DNA of 64,000 nt from contig JAPVLO010000056.1 in NCBI GenBank assembly GCA_027257055.1, forward strand, positions 5,518,001-5,582,000, read 5' to 3'. The notes below the pieces were generated by a model. It saw nothing but the letters and a program-made list of their open reading frames with translations. It was not told the DNA's origin and searched no databases. Both the position numbers and the translations under genes were made by a program. Each line of letters opens with the position of its first letter. Position 1 is the stretch's first letter. This document shows positions 1 to 10,759 of this stretch, piece by piece. Origin of the DNA: Cephalopachus bancanus (Eukaryota; Chordata; Mammalia; Primates; Tarsiidae).

Positions 1-1240
1 GTTGCAACTTCGGTGAAGTTCCATTTTCCTCTGATTCACCCCATATCTAGAGTGTAGTAAGGGCACTATTTAATTGATTCTTACATTTTATCAGTTAGGA
101 TTTCTTTGATTCTTTGAGTAAAACAAAAAAGTAGCTTAAGCACACTAAGTTTATTATCTAGAGATGGGTGGTTCTTTGGCTGTTAATTCATAGACTCATT
201 AGACATTGAGTCACTGATCTACTTGACTTCTTTGAAATTCTCTTAGCTTTGTTTTCATGCTTCTTACATGGCCACTACAATTTCGGGTGCTACATGTAGC
301 TGACACTATCCTGATGTAGGAATGTGAAGTTTATCTGTATGGGGATCCCTGTAAGAATGAATAATCCATTTTCTAGAGATTTCCATCCCCCCAAAGCCTT
401 CCTCTCATATATCTCTTTGTCCAGAGTATCCACTTAAGCTTGGGGAGAGGAACTTTATCTGTGACATAGCCAGAGAAAATATGAATACCTAAGCAAAATT
501 AGGGATTAATAAACAAAGAAGGAGGGATAATAGGTATCTTTCACAAAGGGAAGTTGCTGTCTGTTACATACAGCAATTTTATGTGAGATGTATTATGGTT
601 ATTCATTCAGTTTTAATTATAACACTTCTAAGATTCAGAGAGCTTAAGTACCCAGCACAAGGTTAACTATATAGTGGCAGGGTCTGTATTCAAACAAATA
701 CTTTCTGATTCTAAATTTTCAGTTCTTACTCTTGCCATACAGTCTTCTGACTGGTTTGTAAGCTACTTTTTTTAAAAAATAGCCATCCTTACAAGATGCT
801 TACACATACAGACTGAGGTAGATAACGTAATCTTTTTCTGCCTTTCAGACCTTAACAGAAGCATCATAAATGGTCAGTCAGGGTGAGAATGCTGTGTGAA
901 GAGTGTTCGCCACCTATAGACTTAAGACTGTCTAAGACTTTAATTCATATATCTGTGTGACCATTCCTCAAGAAGTAATGGATTTAAGCTACTGAGGCCT
1001 AGGTATTATAAGGTGTTGCTATGCAAGCTGAAACCACAGGGACTAATTGGATTTTTCACTTCCATTAGCAAATATGATTTGTGTCCACTTCCCACTGCCA
1101 TTCATAATTTTGAGTTCCACTCTGCTTAAAATGTTCCCTTTCAGCTTCAGCTGAATGACTTTAACAAGAATCTGTTTCTTTTAGAAGTACCCTTAGAGTG
1201 ATGGATGAGCAGCCCTGACAGCATTTACTAAGTTGGGAGC
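1..1240. other. Unannotated, apparently unique sequence
   Basis: I see no gene, no clear repeat and no long open frame here. The stretch around 600-690 faintly resembles the minus-strand core of a MIR element, but too weakly to annotate. Base composition is ordinary for AT-rich mammalian intergenic or intronic DNA. Confidence 0.5.
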
Positions 1241-1269
1241 ACATTAGCCGTTTCCCTTTCTCTCCTCAG

Positions 1270-1445
1270 GAGTGGAGGTGGGGAGCCCAGGAGCTATGCA
1301 GTCTGAAGAAGCCGGAATGGGCAGCTCCATGACAAAGCAGCTGCAGCCACCACAGTTGCAGCCCTTGAGAACAGCTAATGCCACGGGGTCAGAGGAGCAG
1401 CATTTTATGTTCCTTTGTAGAATAAACGGAATATTTTTATAAGAA
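1270..1445 (+). other. Candidate 3'-terminal exon (acceptor, open frame, AATAAA)
   Basis: A long pyrimidine tract ending in CTCTCCTCAG (AG at 1268-1269) forms a good splice-acceptor-like site. From 1270 one frame stays open through an ATG at 1296 to a TAA at 1440-1442, about 57 codons in all. The predicted peptide is rich in Gln, Ser, Glu and Pro, with a segment reading roughly QLQPPQLQPL. It matches no family I recognise. An AATAAA hexamer lies at 1421-1426, overlapping the end of the frame. The stretch is more GC-rich than its surroundings and resembles no repeat I know. An in-frame TAG just upstream of the pyrimidine tract means the frame needs splicing, or the internal ATG, to be used. 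No donor site or partner exon is visible in the window, so if real it belongs to a gene lying off the left edge. A chance combination is quite possible. Confidence 0.2.
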
Positions 1446-2476
1446 ACAAATCTTCCATCTATGATCCTGTTCCCATTAGTGGGTCAAGGCAAGAGCGAAC
1501 CAGAGAGGCTTAATTTACCTAGGAGACACTCAGTATAAATTCTGTATTCCCTTGTGTGATGTTCTTGTTCCGTTAGCTTTAATACATGCAAACAAAGATG
1601 ACTTACTCAAAGTTTTGATATGCCCAAAGACCATCCTTCTTATAACACAGTGTTCCTTTCGGGCTGGATGTCAAGAAGATCCAGAAAGTCTACATCAACA
1701 CATGTATTTTCACTCCACAAAACAACTCTACAATCTGTAATTGCTAACCCCACAAGTTTGAAAGTTTACCTTAACATTTGCGGGAAGCAGATGGTTTCCA
1801 AACACTGCCAACCTGTTGTTACCAAAGCATTTTCCAAGAATTGTTTCCCAACCACAGTCACTAGCATAATTAACCTTCCTGTTGAATAAACAAGAAAATG
1901 GTCACCAATCTGCAGAAAAGCGAAATGTATCATTCAGGGCTGTGCCTCAGAGCAAGCTCCAAGGCACATACACACACACAAACCCAAAAAACCACACACA
2001 GTATGATGAATAATTCATTTTTTGTCTTTTTTTGGTGACCACTATTTATCTCCTTTCTCCTCCCCCATTTCTTAGTGTATCTTCTCTTTCTAGTCACATG
2101 CTCCCATTTACCTTCTTCTATCTGCAGTCATTGATCTGTCTGGGTCCTGAGATTTTTTTTTCTTTTCTTTATGTAATAGACGAGTAACTAGGCAAGAAAT
2201 TTTTAGGCTATAAAAGAAGATGGTCTCAGATTTGAGGCCTCTGGATTAGTCTTCCACAGCTGTCTGTTTCCCTACAGAATTCATCAAGCTTTTTTTGATA
2301 TCTGTGAATTTCCTCTTCCCCACCACCTTCCTGGCCTCTTGACTTTCTTCTTTGCCTTGCTTTCCTAATATTAATATCTTTCCTTTCCCCCCGCCCCCGT
2401 TTTTCTCTGGTTTAAATTCCACTGTTTCCCTTGATTTTTTTGTTTTGACTTCTGAAATAATTCCATATTCATAGAA

Positions 2477-2480
<4 letters not shown>
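1446..2480. other. Unannotated sequence, pyrimidine-rich in its second half
   Basis: No supportable gene. A short CA-rich run occurs near 1970-1996, and 2040-2450 is rich in C and T on this strand. Two overlapping short open frames at 1552-1889 have no recognisable domain and look like chance frames. Confidence 0.4.

Positions 2481-2526
<46 letters not shown>
2481..2526. repeat. (CA)n microsatellite, 23 units
   Basis: An uninterrupted AC dinucleotide run. It creates a false poly-Val/Cys open frame on the minus strand. A TG-rich tract of similar length lies 142 bases downstream, so the two tracts are complementary in inverted orientation. Confidence 0.97.
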
Positions 2527-2529
<3 letters not shown>

Positions 2530-2668
2530 ACAGAAAGGACCCATGCATATCTGTCATCTAGTTTTCCCCAGTGGTGACATTTTGCCTAAGTATACTACAA
2601 GTTTCAAACTAGGAAATTTACATTGGTTCAATCCACAAAGCTCATTTAAATTTTGTTAGTTTTACTGC

Positions 2669-2714
2669 ATGTATGTGTGTGTGTGTATGTGTGTGTGTGT
2701 GGGTGTGTGTGTGT
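2669..2714. repeat. Interrupted (TG)n microsatellite
   Basis: An ATGTATGTG start followed by TG units with a few interruptions (TATG, GGG). It is the inverted complement of the CA tract at 2481-2526. Confidence 0.95.
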
Positions 2715-3030
2715 TCTCCCAAGTTTCAGAAGGGAAAAGGGGAAAATCTTCAATCTTTTGCTTGATTTCAGAATGGCTCAGAATCAGATTCAATAAATAT
2801 TCATTAAGAGTATGTATGAGACAATGTCAGATAATTCACATGGGCTTGTTCAGTATCTGTGTATTAACTCTTTCAAGTGGATATTATTCATATTACCCAC
2901 GAGGAATTAAGCAAGATTCAGAAAAATCAAACGACAGTCTATAGAATGACTGGACTCCCCAGTGTTCACTTTGCTGCACACCTGGTCCTGCAGCTTCTGT
3001 ATAGATCACTACTTCCATTTTTGTGTAGTT

Positions 3031-3379
3031 TGTTGCGATGGTTTGAATGTTTTTCTCCTCCAAAATGCATGTTGAAATTTAATTGCCATTGTAAGTGTTA
3101 AGAAGTGGGACCTTTAAGAGGTGATTGGGTCATTAGAGCTCCACCCTCATGGGTGGGATTGGTACCATTATAAAACGATGAGTTACAAAAGGAGTAATTT
3201 GGTCTCCCTCTCAGCCTATCTTTGCTCTTTCCCTTTCTAGTGTTTGATGATTCAATAAGGCCCTTGTCAGATACTGATATCTTAATCTTGGGCTTTCCAG
3301 CCTTCAGAACTGTGGGCCAATATATTTATGTTCATTATAAGTTACCCAGTCTTAGAGTAGCACAAAATGGACTAAGCCA
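3031..3379 (+). mobile_element. Solo LTR of the MST (ERVL-MaLR) group
   Basis: The stretch begins TGTTGCGATGGTTTGAATG and ends near ACAAAATGGACTAAGCCA, the characteristic ends of MST-type MaLR LTRs. Between them are the familiar 'GTGGGACCTTTAAGAGGTGATTGGGTCAT' type block and a 'CAGCCTTCAGAACTGTG' block near the polyadenylation region. Length about 349 bp fits a complete LTR. No internal region is attached, so it is a solo LTR. A clean TSD is not visible at these ends. The family name is from memory of the consensus. Confidence 0.85.
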
Positions 3380-3659
3380 TCAATTCACAGCCTGAAATAG
3401 ACCTGAGCTTCTGTAGGGGGCTCCTACTATCTAGCCTTCCTAATTACTGATGCATAGTTTAGATTCCTTCCTTAGCAGTGTGCTCTATGCTTTTCTGATT
3501 CTGACATCCATTTGGGAGTCAGAATGTCTAATGATGGTTTATGAAGCTCTTCCACACATATAACTTGTTGGTCCACCAGCCAGTAGGTAGGTAGGTAGGG
3601 CTAATATTGCCATAAACATTTTATAGGTAAGGTAATTGAGACTCTGAAATGATAAAATT

Positions 3660-3757
3660 AAAATGTTGTCCAGGGGTAACCCCTTCGGCTCTCCTCCCAC
3701 TGTGGGAGCTTTTCTGTCCTCTCAATAAATCCAGCTTTAAAAAAAAATGTTGTCCAG
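3660..3757 (+). mobile_element. Mini retrocopy of a polyadenylated LTR-like transcript end, with 14-bp TSD
   Basis: A 14-base direct repeat (AAAATGTTGTCCAG) occurs at 3660-3673 and 3744-3757. Between them lie only 70 bases that hold AATAAA at 3724-3729, about a dozen further bases, and an A run. The target junction fits the L1 endonuclease preference (TT/AAAA). The body, with a CTCTCCTCCC block and TGTGGGAGC before the AATAAA, resembles the R region of a retroviral LTR, but I cannot name a family. The simplest reading is an L1-machinery insertion of a severely 5'-truncated polyadenylated transcript. Confidence 0.7.
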
Positions 3758-3879
3758 AGATTGAGCCCATGATAAGACTCAGGTCTTTTGATTTCTGGTG
3801 AAAGTTCTCCACACTGCTTCACATCATAGTGTGGTAGGCTATTTTTCTCTCCATAATAATAGTGTGGTTGACAATATCT

Positions 3880-4078
3880 AATGTGTGTCATGAAATATAC
3901 TAGGTGTCTTATATATGTTGCCTCATTTTGTTTTCATAGCAGTCCTATAAGGTCAATGTAATTATTATCATCCCTGTTTTACAGATGAGGACACAGGCTC
4001 AGAGAGCATAAGTGACTTAGCATCAGTGACTGAGTTAACAAGTAGCAGAACCGAGATTGGAATCCTGAAGTTGTAATT
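3880..4078 (-). mobile_element. MIR SINE, minus strand
   Basis: The run 'ATCCCTGTTTTACAGATGAGGA', followed by CAGAGAGCATAAGTGACTTAG and GCAGAACCGAGATTGGAATCC, is the antisense MIR core and 5' part. It is diverged, as expected of an ancient element. Confidence 0.85.
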
Positions 4079-4544
4079 TGTACTTCTTGCTGTAAAGAGA
4101 ACAAATAATTATCTCACTTCCCTCCAGACTCAAAAACAAAACAGAAATGTTCAAATTGTGTGATATAGGGATTGCATTAAAATTTTGAATTATTTACCAA
4201 TAATTAAAAATTGGAATATTTCACATAAAAATCTGGACTTCTAGCTTTTCATAATTCGACAAAACTGGCAACAGATTATTGGTCAATCTCTGAGTCTGTG
4301 CTTTCTAGTTTGTTACAGTTGCCTGCTAGACTTTTTGCCCATATCCCTGTCTGGTTCTACAGGTTTGTGGGTCATTGGTGACTCCTCAACAAGTGCGCTC
4401 AAGGGAATATAATTCAGAGCCAAAGTCCTGGGTTTAAATAATAGTTCCAACCATTTCTGTGAGCCTATAACAGTCTTAAAACATAACCACAGTTTCCTTG
4501 ACATTTTCTCCCATCTAAAGATTTTTCCCCCCCAAACACTGGAG

Positions 4545-5030
4545 TTTTTGTTTTTACCCCTTGAGTTTGTGTGCGCTTGTAACTGCTTTGACTAATAGAA
4601 TATGGGAGAATTACTATATGCCTGTCAAGGTTGGATCATAAATGCTAAGCTGGAATTCTATATTTTGGAACTAACTGGAAAACTATCCAGTTCACGGGAG
4701 CACTATCTTCTGTAACTAACCTGGGATCACAACTCTAGGGAAGTCATGTGAACATACTCTGGTCAACATTTCCAACGAAACCCAGACTTCTAGCCATCCC
4801 AGCCAAGGACTAGACAAATGAGTGAATCCATCCTCAGTCCTCCGAACCAGCCCATGTGCCAGGTGAATACCACTGAAAGATCATGATGCTACCTAGAAAA
4901 GAAGAATCACACAGGTGAGCACTAGTTAAATACTTCACTGCAAAATCATAAAATATAATAAAATTTTGTTTTAAGTTACTAAGTTTTGAAAATTTTTTTT
5001 AGCAATAATTTGGCAAAGATACCTAAAGCT
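4545..5030 (+). mobile_element. Old MLT1-type MaLR LTR
   Basis: The 5' part carries AACTGCTTTGACTAATAGAATATGG and the 3' part GTTTTAAGTTACTAAGTTTTG followed by a decayed TTGGCAAAGATAC. Both are hallmarks of MLT1 LTRs. The middle, including CAGCCAAGGACTAGACAAATGAGTGA, also fits. The left boundary is approximate. Confidence 0.65.
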
Positions 5031-5049
5031 CTGTACTCTAGTATGAGCA

Positions 5050-5083
5050 AGTATAATATAGAATTAAGTATAATATAGAATTA
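5050..5083. repeat. Two perfect copies of a 17-bp unit
   Basis: AGTATAATATAGAATTA occurs twice head to tail at 5050-5066 and 5067-5083. Confidence 0.95.
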
Positions 5084-5721
5084 ATTGTGTTCTCTTCACG
5101 TGACTGGAAGTAGGAAGAACAAATAAAAGAGTGAATTTAACAACATATTGTACACTACTAGGTTGATATCCAGATAAGATTATTATGATCATTGTGAAGG
5201 CTGATAGCTTCCTGACAATCTTTAAGCCATCTTTCAAAGAGAATGCAAGACTATAACTCAGAAGTTAAGAGTGAACAGGTAAAATTTTTAATCAAATACT
5301 TGCATAAAGATTTCAGTTAGTCACGTCTTAATAATATGTTCCTATAGTACCAGGCTTTATCCTGTTTCACTGTGGCCTTTTCAGTATGCAGTATTCCCAC
5401 CAAATGGCCCTTTTTTGTCAACAATAATGGAGGACATACAGACGGGACTCAAATGAAACTTTGTAACTTCCAGTTATGTTGAAACATTAAAATAACCAGA
5501 ATGAGAGTTTGATGAAAAGTCAGCCAAGCAGATTTTGCCGGACAATGTGTTAGTGATGGGAAGAGAAATCAGGTCACTCTGCAAGATGGAGCATAGAGGA
5601 AATTGGGCAGACAACTTTTAACCAACTGGCTAATTAAAGGTCCGGAGAGAGTTTTATTTTATTTTTATTCAGCAAATTTCTTTAGAGCACCTTTGCCTGT
5701 GACAGGTGGCTGAAATTGGTG
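5084..5721. other. Unannotated sequence before L1-A
   Basis: No gene or clear repeat is visible. The right edge (5722-5731) is the target-site copy belonging to the adjacent L1. Confidence 0.4.
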
Positions 5722-5925
5722 ACAAGGTCTTATTTTTTTTAAAATCAACATTTTTTATTATGATATTGTGGGGTACAGTTAAGGGTTAGGTATACAAGTA
5801 CGTTTTGTTCAGGCACCCTTGTTGATAAGAGGTGTTTCCCTATCCCCAGACAGATATTTACTACCGTTAATCCCCTCTCCCCCACCCCATAGTTTCCCAC
5901 TACTGTCAGTCATTTTCTTATAGTA

Positions 5926-8900
5926 TTACATTGGATGTTCAAGGCCCACTATATGAGTGAGAACATGTTTCTGTGAGAGGTCACTCAGTATTATAGACTC
6001 TAGTTCCATCCAGGTTGCTGCGAAATTCATGATTTTGTTCTTTTTTATGGCTGTGAAGTATTCCATCGTGTATATGTACCACATTTTTTTAATCCAGTCC
6101 TCTTTTGATGGGCAGCATGGTTGCTTCCAGGTTCTTGCTATTGTGAACAATGCTGCGATCAACATACGTATGAAGGTATTTTTTTTATAGAGTGATTTGA
6201 GTTCTTCAGGGTATATTCCCGGTAGGGGGATTGCGGGGTCATATGGGAGGTTGATATTTAGAGCTTTTAGGAATCGCCACACTGCTTTCCACAGAGGTTG
6301 CACTAGTTTACACTCCCACCAACAGTGTAGAAGTGTTCCCTTTTCACCACACCCTCTCCAGCAACTGTTATTTTTTGACTTGTTGATAATTGCCATTCTG
6401 ACTGGAGTTAGGTAGTATCTCAGTGTGGTTTTGATCTGCATCTCCCTGATGATTAGTGAGGTTGAGCATTTCTTCATGTGTCTGTTGGCTGCTCGGATGT
6501 CTTCCTTTGTGAAGTGTCTGTTCATATCTTTTGCCCATTTTATAATGGGTTGTTTGCTTTTTTCTTTTCAGCATGTTTGAGTTCCTTGTAGATCCAAGAT
6601 GTTAAACCTTTATCAGACCTGGTGTTGGCAAATACTTTTTCCCAGTCTGTAGGCTTTTTCCCTGCTCTCTTGATGGTTTCTTTGGCTTTGCAGAACTTTG
6701 TCAGATTCATAAGGTCCCACTTGTCTATCTTCTCTCTTATGACCTGTGGGCTTTGGGTTTTGTTCAGAAATTGGATGCCAGTTCCGATTTCCATGAGGGT
6801 ATGTCCTTCATTTTCTAAGGTTCTTACGTTTTGAGGTTTTACATTTAGGTCTCTGATCCATTTGGAGTTAATTTTTGTGTATGGGGATAGATAGGGGTCC
6901 TGTTTCAATCTTCTGCATGTGGTCAGCCAGTTTTCCCAGCACTATTTACTGAATAGGTTCTCCTCTCCCCAGTGCTGGTGGAGGCTTTGTCAAAGATGAG
7001 TTGGTTGAGAAACTGAGGTTTTGTTTCTGGAATCTCAATTCTATTCCATTGATCTATATGTCTGTTCCTATACCAATACCAAGCTGTTTTGATGATTGTA
7101 GTTTTATAGTAAAGTTTGGAGTCTGGTAATGTGATACCTCCTGCTTTGTTTTTTTTTTGCTTAGGATTGTTCTGGCTATTCTTGGTCGTTTGTGTTTCCA
7201 TATGAATTCCTGAGTTGTTTTTTCTAGGTCTGAGAAGAATGTTGCTGGTAACCTGATGGGTATTGCATTGAATTTGTAGATTGCCTTAGGTAAGATGGAC
7301 ATCTTCACAATGTTGATTCTAACAATCCATGAGCATGGGATATTTTTCGACTTGTTTGTGTCATCTTTGATTTCTTTGAGCAGTGTTTTGTAGTTTTCAT
7401 TGTAAAGGCCTTTCACGTCTCTGGTTAGGAAGATGCCAAGGTATTCTACTGTGAATGGAATTGTGTTTTTTATTTGGGTTTCTGTTTGTTTATTATAGGT
7501 GTAAAGAAATGCGATTGTCTTTTGCACAGTTATTTTGTATCCTGAGACTTTGCCAAGGCCTTTATCAGTGTAAGGAGGTTTTTGACAGATTCTCTTGAGT
7601 TTTCAAGGTACACAATCATATTGTCTGCAAAGAGAGATAACTTGACTTCCTCTTTTCCTATTTGGAGACCCCTGATTGCCTTCTCTTCTCTGATTGCTCG
7701 AGCCAGGACTTCCAATACTATGTTGAACAGGAGGGGTGAGAGTGGGCATCTTGTTCCAGTTTTCAGGGGAAATGGTCCCAGTTTTTGTCTGTTTAGGAGT
7801 ATGCTGGCTGTGGGTTTCTCGTACATGGCTTTTACTATTTTGAGATATGTTCCCCATATGCCTAGATGTTTGAGGGTTTTTATCAAGAAGGGGTGCTGGA
7901 TTTTATCAAAAGCTTTTACTGCATCTAATGATATAATCATGTGGTTTTTGTTTTGACATCTATTGATGTATTTAATTACATTTATGGTTTTACGAATGTT
8001 GAACTAGCCTTGCATCCTAGGTATGAAGCCTTCTTGGTCATGGTGGATGATTTTTGAGATGTATTGCTGAATCCAGTTTGCTAGGATCTTGTTGAGAATT
8101 TTAGCATCTATGTTCATCAAAGATATTGGCCTGTAGTTCTCTTTCTTTGTTGGATCTTTACCTGGCTTGGGTATCAATGTGATGTTGGCTTCGTAAAATG
8201 ATCTAGGAAGAGATCTATCTTTTTCAATCACCTGGAATACCTTCAGTAGGATTGGTATCAGCTCCTCCTTAAATATCTTGTAGAATTCTGCTGGAAAGCC
8301 ATCTGGACCAGGGCTTTTTTTTGTAGGTAGTTTTCTTTTTACATAGTCAATTTCCTTGATTGTTATTGGTCTATTTAGGGTCTCAATTTCTTCTTGTGCC
8401 AATCTAGGTAGGTTGTGTGATGTCAGAAAGTCCTCCATTTCCTTAAGGTTTTCAAGTATGTTTCCATACAAGTGTACGTAGTAGTCCCTAATGATCTTTT
8501 GTATTTCTTCAGGGTCAGATGTGACTTCATCTTTTGTGTTTCTGATTGTGCGTATTTGGGTTTTTTCTCTTTTTTTCTTGGTCAGTCTAGCTGGGGGATC
8601 ATCAATCTTGTTTATCCTTTCGAAGAACCAGCTTTTTGTTTCATTGATTTTTTTGTATTATCTTTTTGTCTTCTATGTCCTGGATTTGGGCTTTTATTTT
8701 GGTGATCTGGATTCTTCTGCTGAAATTAGGGTTTTTGTGGTCTTGCTTTTCCAGCTTCCTTAGGTGGCTTGTTAGGCTATTAATTTGTATTCCTTCCATT
8801 TTCTTCATGTGTGTTTGCAGGGATATAAATTCCCTTCTTACTACAGCTTTTAAAGCGTTCCAGAGATTTTGGTAAGATGTCTCTTCATTTTAATTTGTTT

Positions 8901-9723
8901 CCAGGTATCTTTTAATCTCTGTTTTGATTTCATCATTGACCCAAGAGTTGTTTCGCATCATGCTATTTAGTGTCCATGTCTTTGTGGGTTTTGGGGGGAC
9001 CTTGTTGGTGTCAATGTTTATTTATATTCCACTGTGGTCTGAGAAGGTACATTGTAGAATTTCGGTCCTTTTAAATTTGCTTATGCTTGATTTATGGCCA
9101 ATTATGTGTTCGATCTTAGAATACGTTCCATGCGGTGATGAGTAGAATGTGTATTCTGTTGTCTTTGGATGGAGTGTTCTATAGGTATCAATTAAGTCCA
9201 TTTGTTCCAGAGTCACATTGAGGTTCCGGATCTCCTTGCTGATTTTTTGTCCTGGTGATCTGCCGAGGGTTGTGAGTGGGGTATTAAAGTCCCCAGTTAT
9301 GATGGTGTTAGAGTCAATATCTTTCTTTAGTTTTCCTAGAAGTTGCTTTATGAAAGTTGGTGTACCTATGTTGGGTGCATATATGTTTAGGATAGATATT
9401 TCTTGTTAATGGAGTGAACCTTTTATCATTATGTAGTGGCCCTCTGTATCTTTTTTAATTTTTGATAGCCTAAATGGTATTTTGTCTGAAATTAGGATCA
9501 CAACTCCTCCTTTCTTTTGTGTTCCATTCACCTGAAAATTGGTTTCCCATCCTCTTACTTTGAGTCTGTGTATGTCCTTTCTAATGAGATGGGTCTCTTG
9601 AAGGCAGTATATTGTTACCTTGTGATATTTTATCCATTTTGCCATTCAATGTCTTTTCAGTGGTGCGTTTAGACCATTCACATTCAGGCTAATTATTGAA
9701 ATGTGAGAGTTCGTGCCTATCAT
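5926..9723 (-). pseudogene. L1-A ORF2 (endonuclease / reverse transcriptase), broken
   Basis: ORF2 of L1 encodes the endonuclease that nicks the target and the reverse transcriptase that copies L1 RNA there. The likely start is the ATG at 9723, giving MIGTNSHISIISLNVNGLN, the usual endonuclease opening. The QETH motif lies near 9595 and the SDH motif near 9025. The reverse transcriptase part is recognisable at 8004-8471 ([24 protein letters not shown]) and 7530-7940. The C-terminal Cys-His motif ([18 protein letters not shown]) lies near 6300-6370, and the frame ends at 5926. In-frame stops occur at 9646-9648 and at the end of the first endonuclease block (about 9406), and further breaks cut the rest into pieces. 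The catalytic FADD box reads FADN (Asn codon 7620-7622), which alone should abolish polymerase activity. Confidence 0.93.
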
Positions 9724-9839
9724 AGAGTTCTTATAGAGGTGTCGTTCTTCCACTTGGTTTTTTTCTTTCTTTTGGTTTTGGGGTTGGTTCATGTATACTT
9801 TATTCTTTTTCTGTACTCTTGTGAAGAACATTGTTCTTT

Positions 9840-10758
9840 TTTCCTTTTCTTTTGTGTTTGGTACTTTCTTAAGTGTTTCATGTAGAGTTGGTTTGGTGGC
9901 AGCATAAGTTCTTAGGGATTGGATATCTGGGAATGATTTTAATTCTCCCTCGCTGATGAAGCTTAGCTTGGCCGGGTAGGTTATTCTTGGTTGAAATTGT
10001 TTATCTTTTAGGACTTCGAAGATAGGGCTCCAAGCTCTCCTAGCCTCAGGGTTTCTGCAGATAAATCTGCTGCTATTCTAATTGGTCTTCCATGGTAGGT
10101 GATCTGGCCTTTTTCTCTTGCTGCCTTTAGGATTTTTTCTTTTATGCCTACTTTGTTTAGGTGAATTATTATGTGTCTAGGAGTTGGTCGTCTCATTTGT
10201 TGTCTTGCATGGGTTCTCTCAATCTCTTGTGTTTGAATTTTTGCATCATTGATTAGATAAGGGAAGTGTTCCTGAATGATCTCATGGAAAGTTTGTTCCA
10301 AAGTGGTCTCTGTCTCTCTTTCTGCCTCAAGAAGGCCAATTACTCTTAGGTTCGGTCTCTCGAAGTAATCACTCATCTCTTGAAGGTTTTGTTCTGTCTT
10401 TTTGAGCTTATTTTCTGTGTTTTTAAGAGTTTGGGTTATTACTATATTTTGGTCCTCAAGCTCTGAGATTCCTTCTTCTGCTTGGGTAATTCTGCTTTCC
10501 ATGCTTATCACTTTGTTATTTATTTCATTCACAGTATTCTTTATTACTGTTATCTCAGATATCAGCTCCTTTGTAGTTTCTTCTTGTGTCTCCTCAATTC
10601 TTTTTAATCTCTCCATTAATGTCTTGATATCTAGGTTTATAGTTTGAGACCCTTCATTCTGGGGTTCTCATTGTTTGCATTCTGAAGTCAGTTTTCTCAG
10701 TGTCTGCCCTCCCAGGGGTCTGGGAGGGACCCATACTCTTCTTTTGATTTTTCTTCAT
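9840..10758 (-). pseudogene. L1-A ORF1 (RNA-binding chaperone), broken
   Basis: ORF1p is the trimeric RNA-binding protein that coats L1 RNA. The likely ATG is at 10756-10758, opening MKKNQKKSMGPSQ. A TGA interrupts it about 35 codons in. The frame resumes as a 202-residue open stretch (10008-10616). In order this shows a coiled coil (about residues 15-80, heptad-like E/I/L pattern), the RRM start (RPNLRVIGLLEAERE) and the C-terminal domain (RRPTPRHIIIHL, ITYHGRPIRIAADLSAETL). After that the frame shifts and the last part of the C-terminal domain is lost from the reading frame. The left boundary is approximate. Confidence 0.88.
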
Positions 10759-10759
10759 T

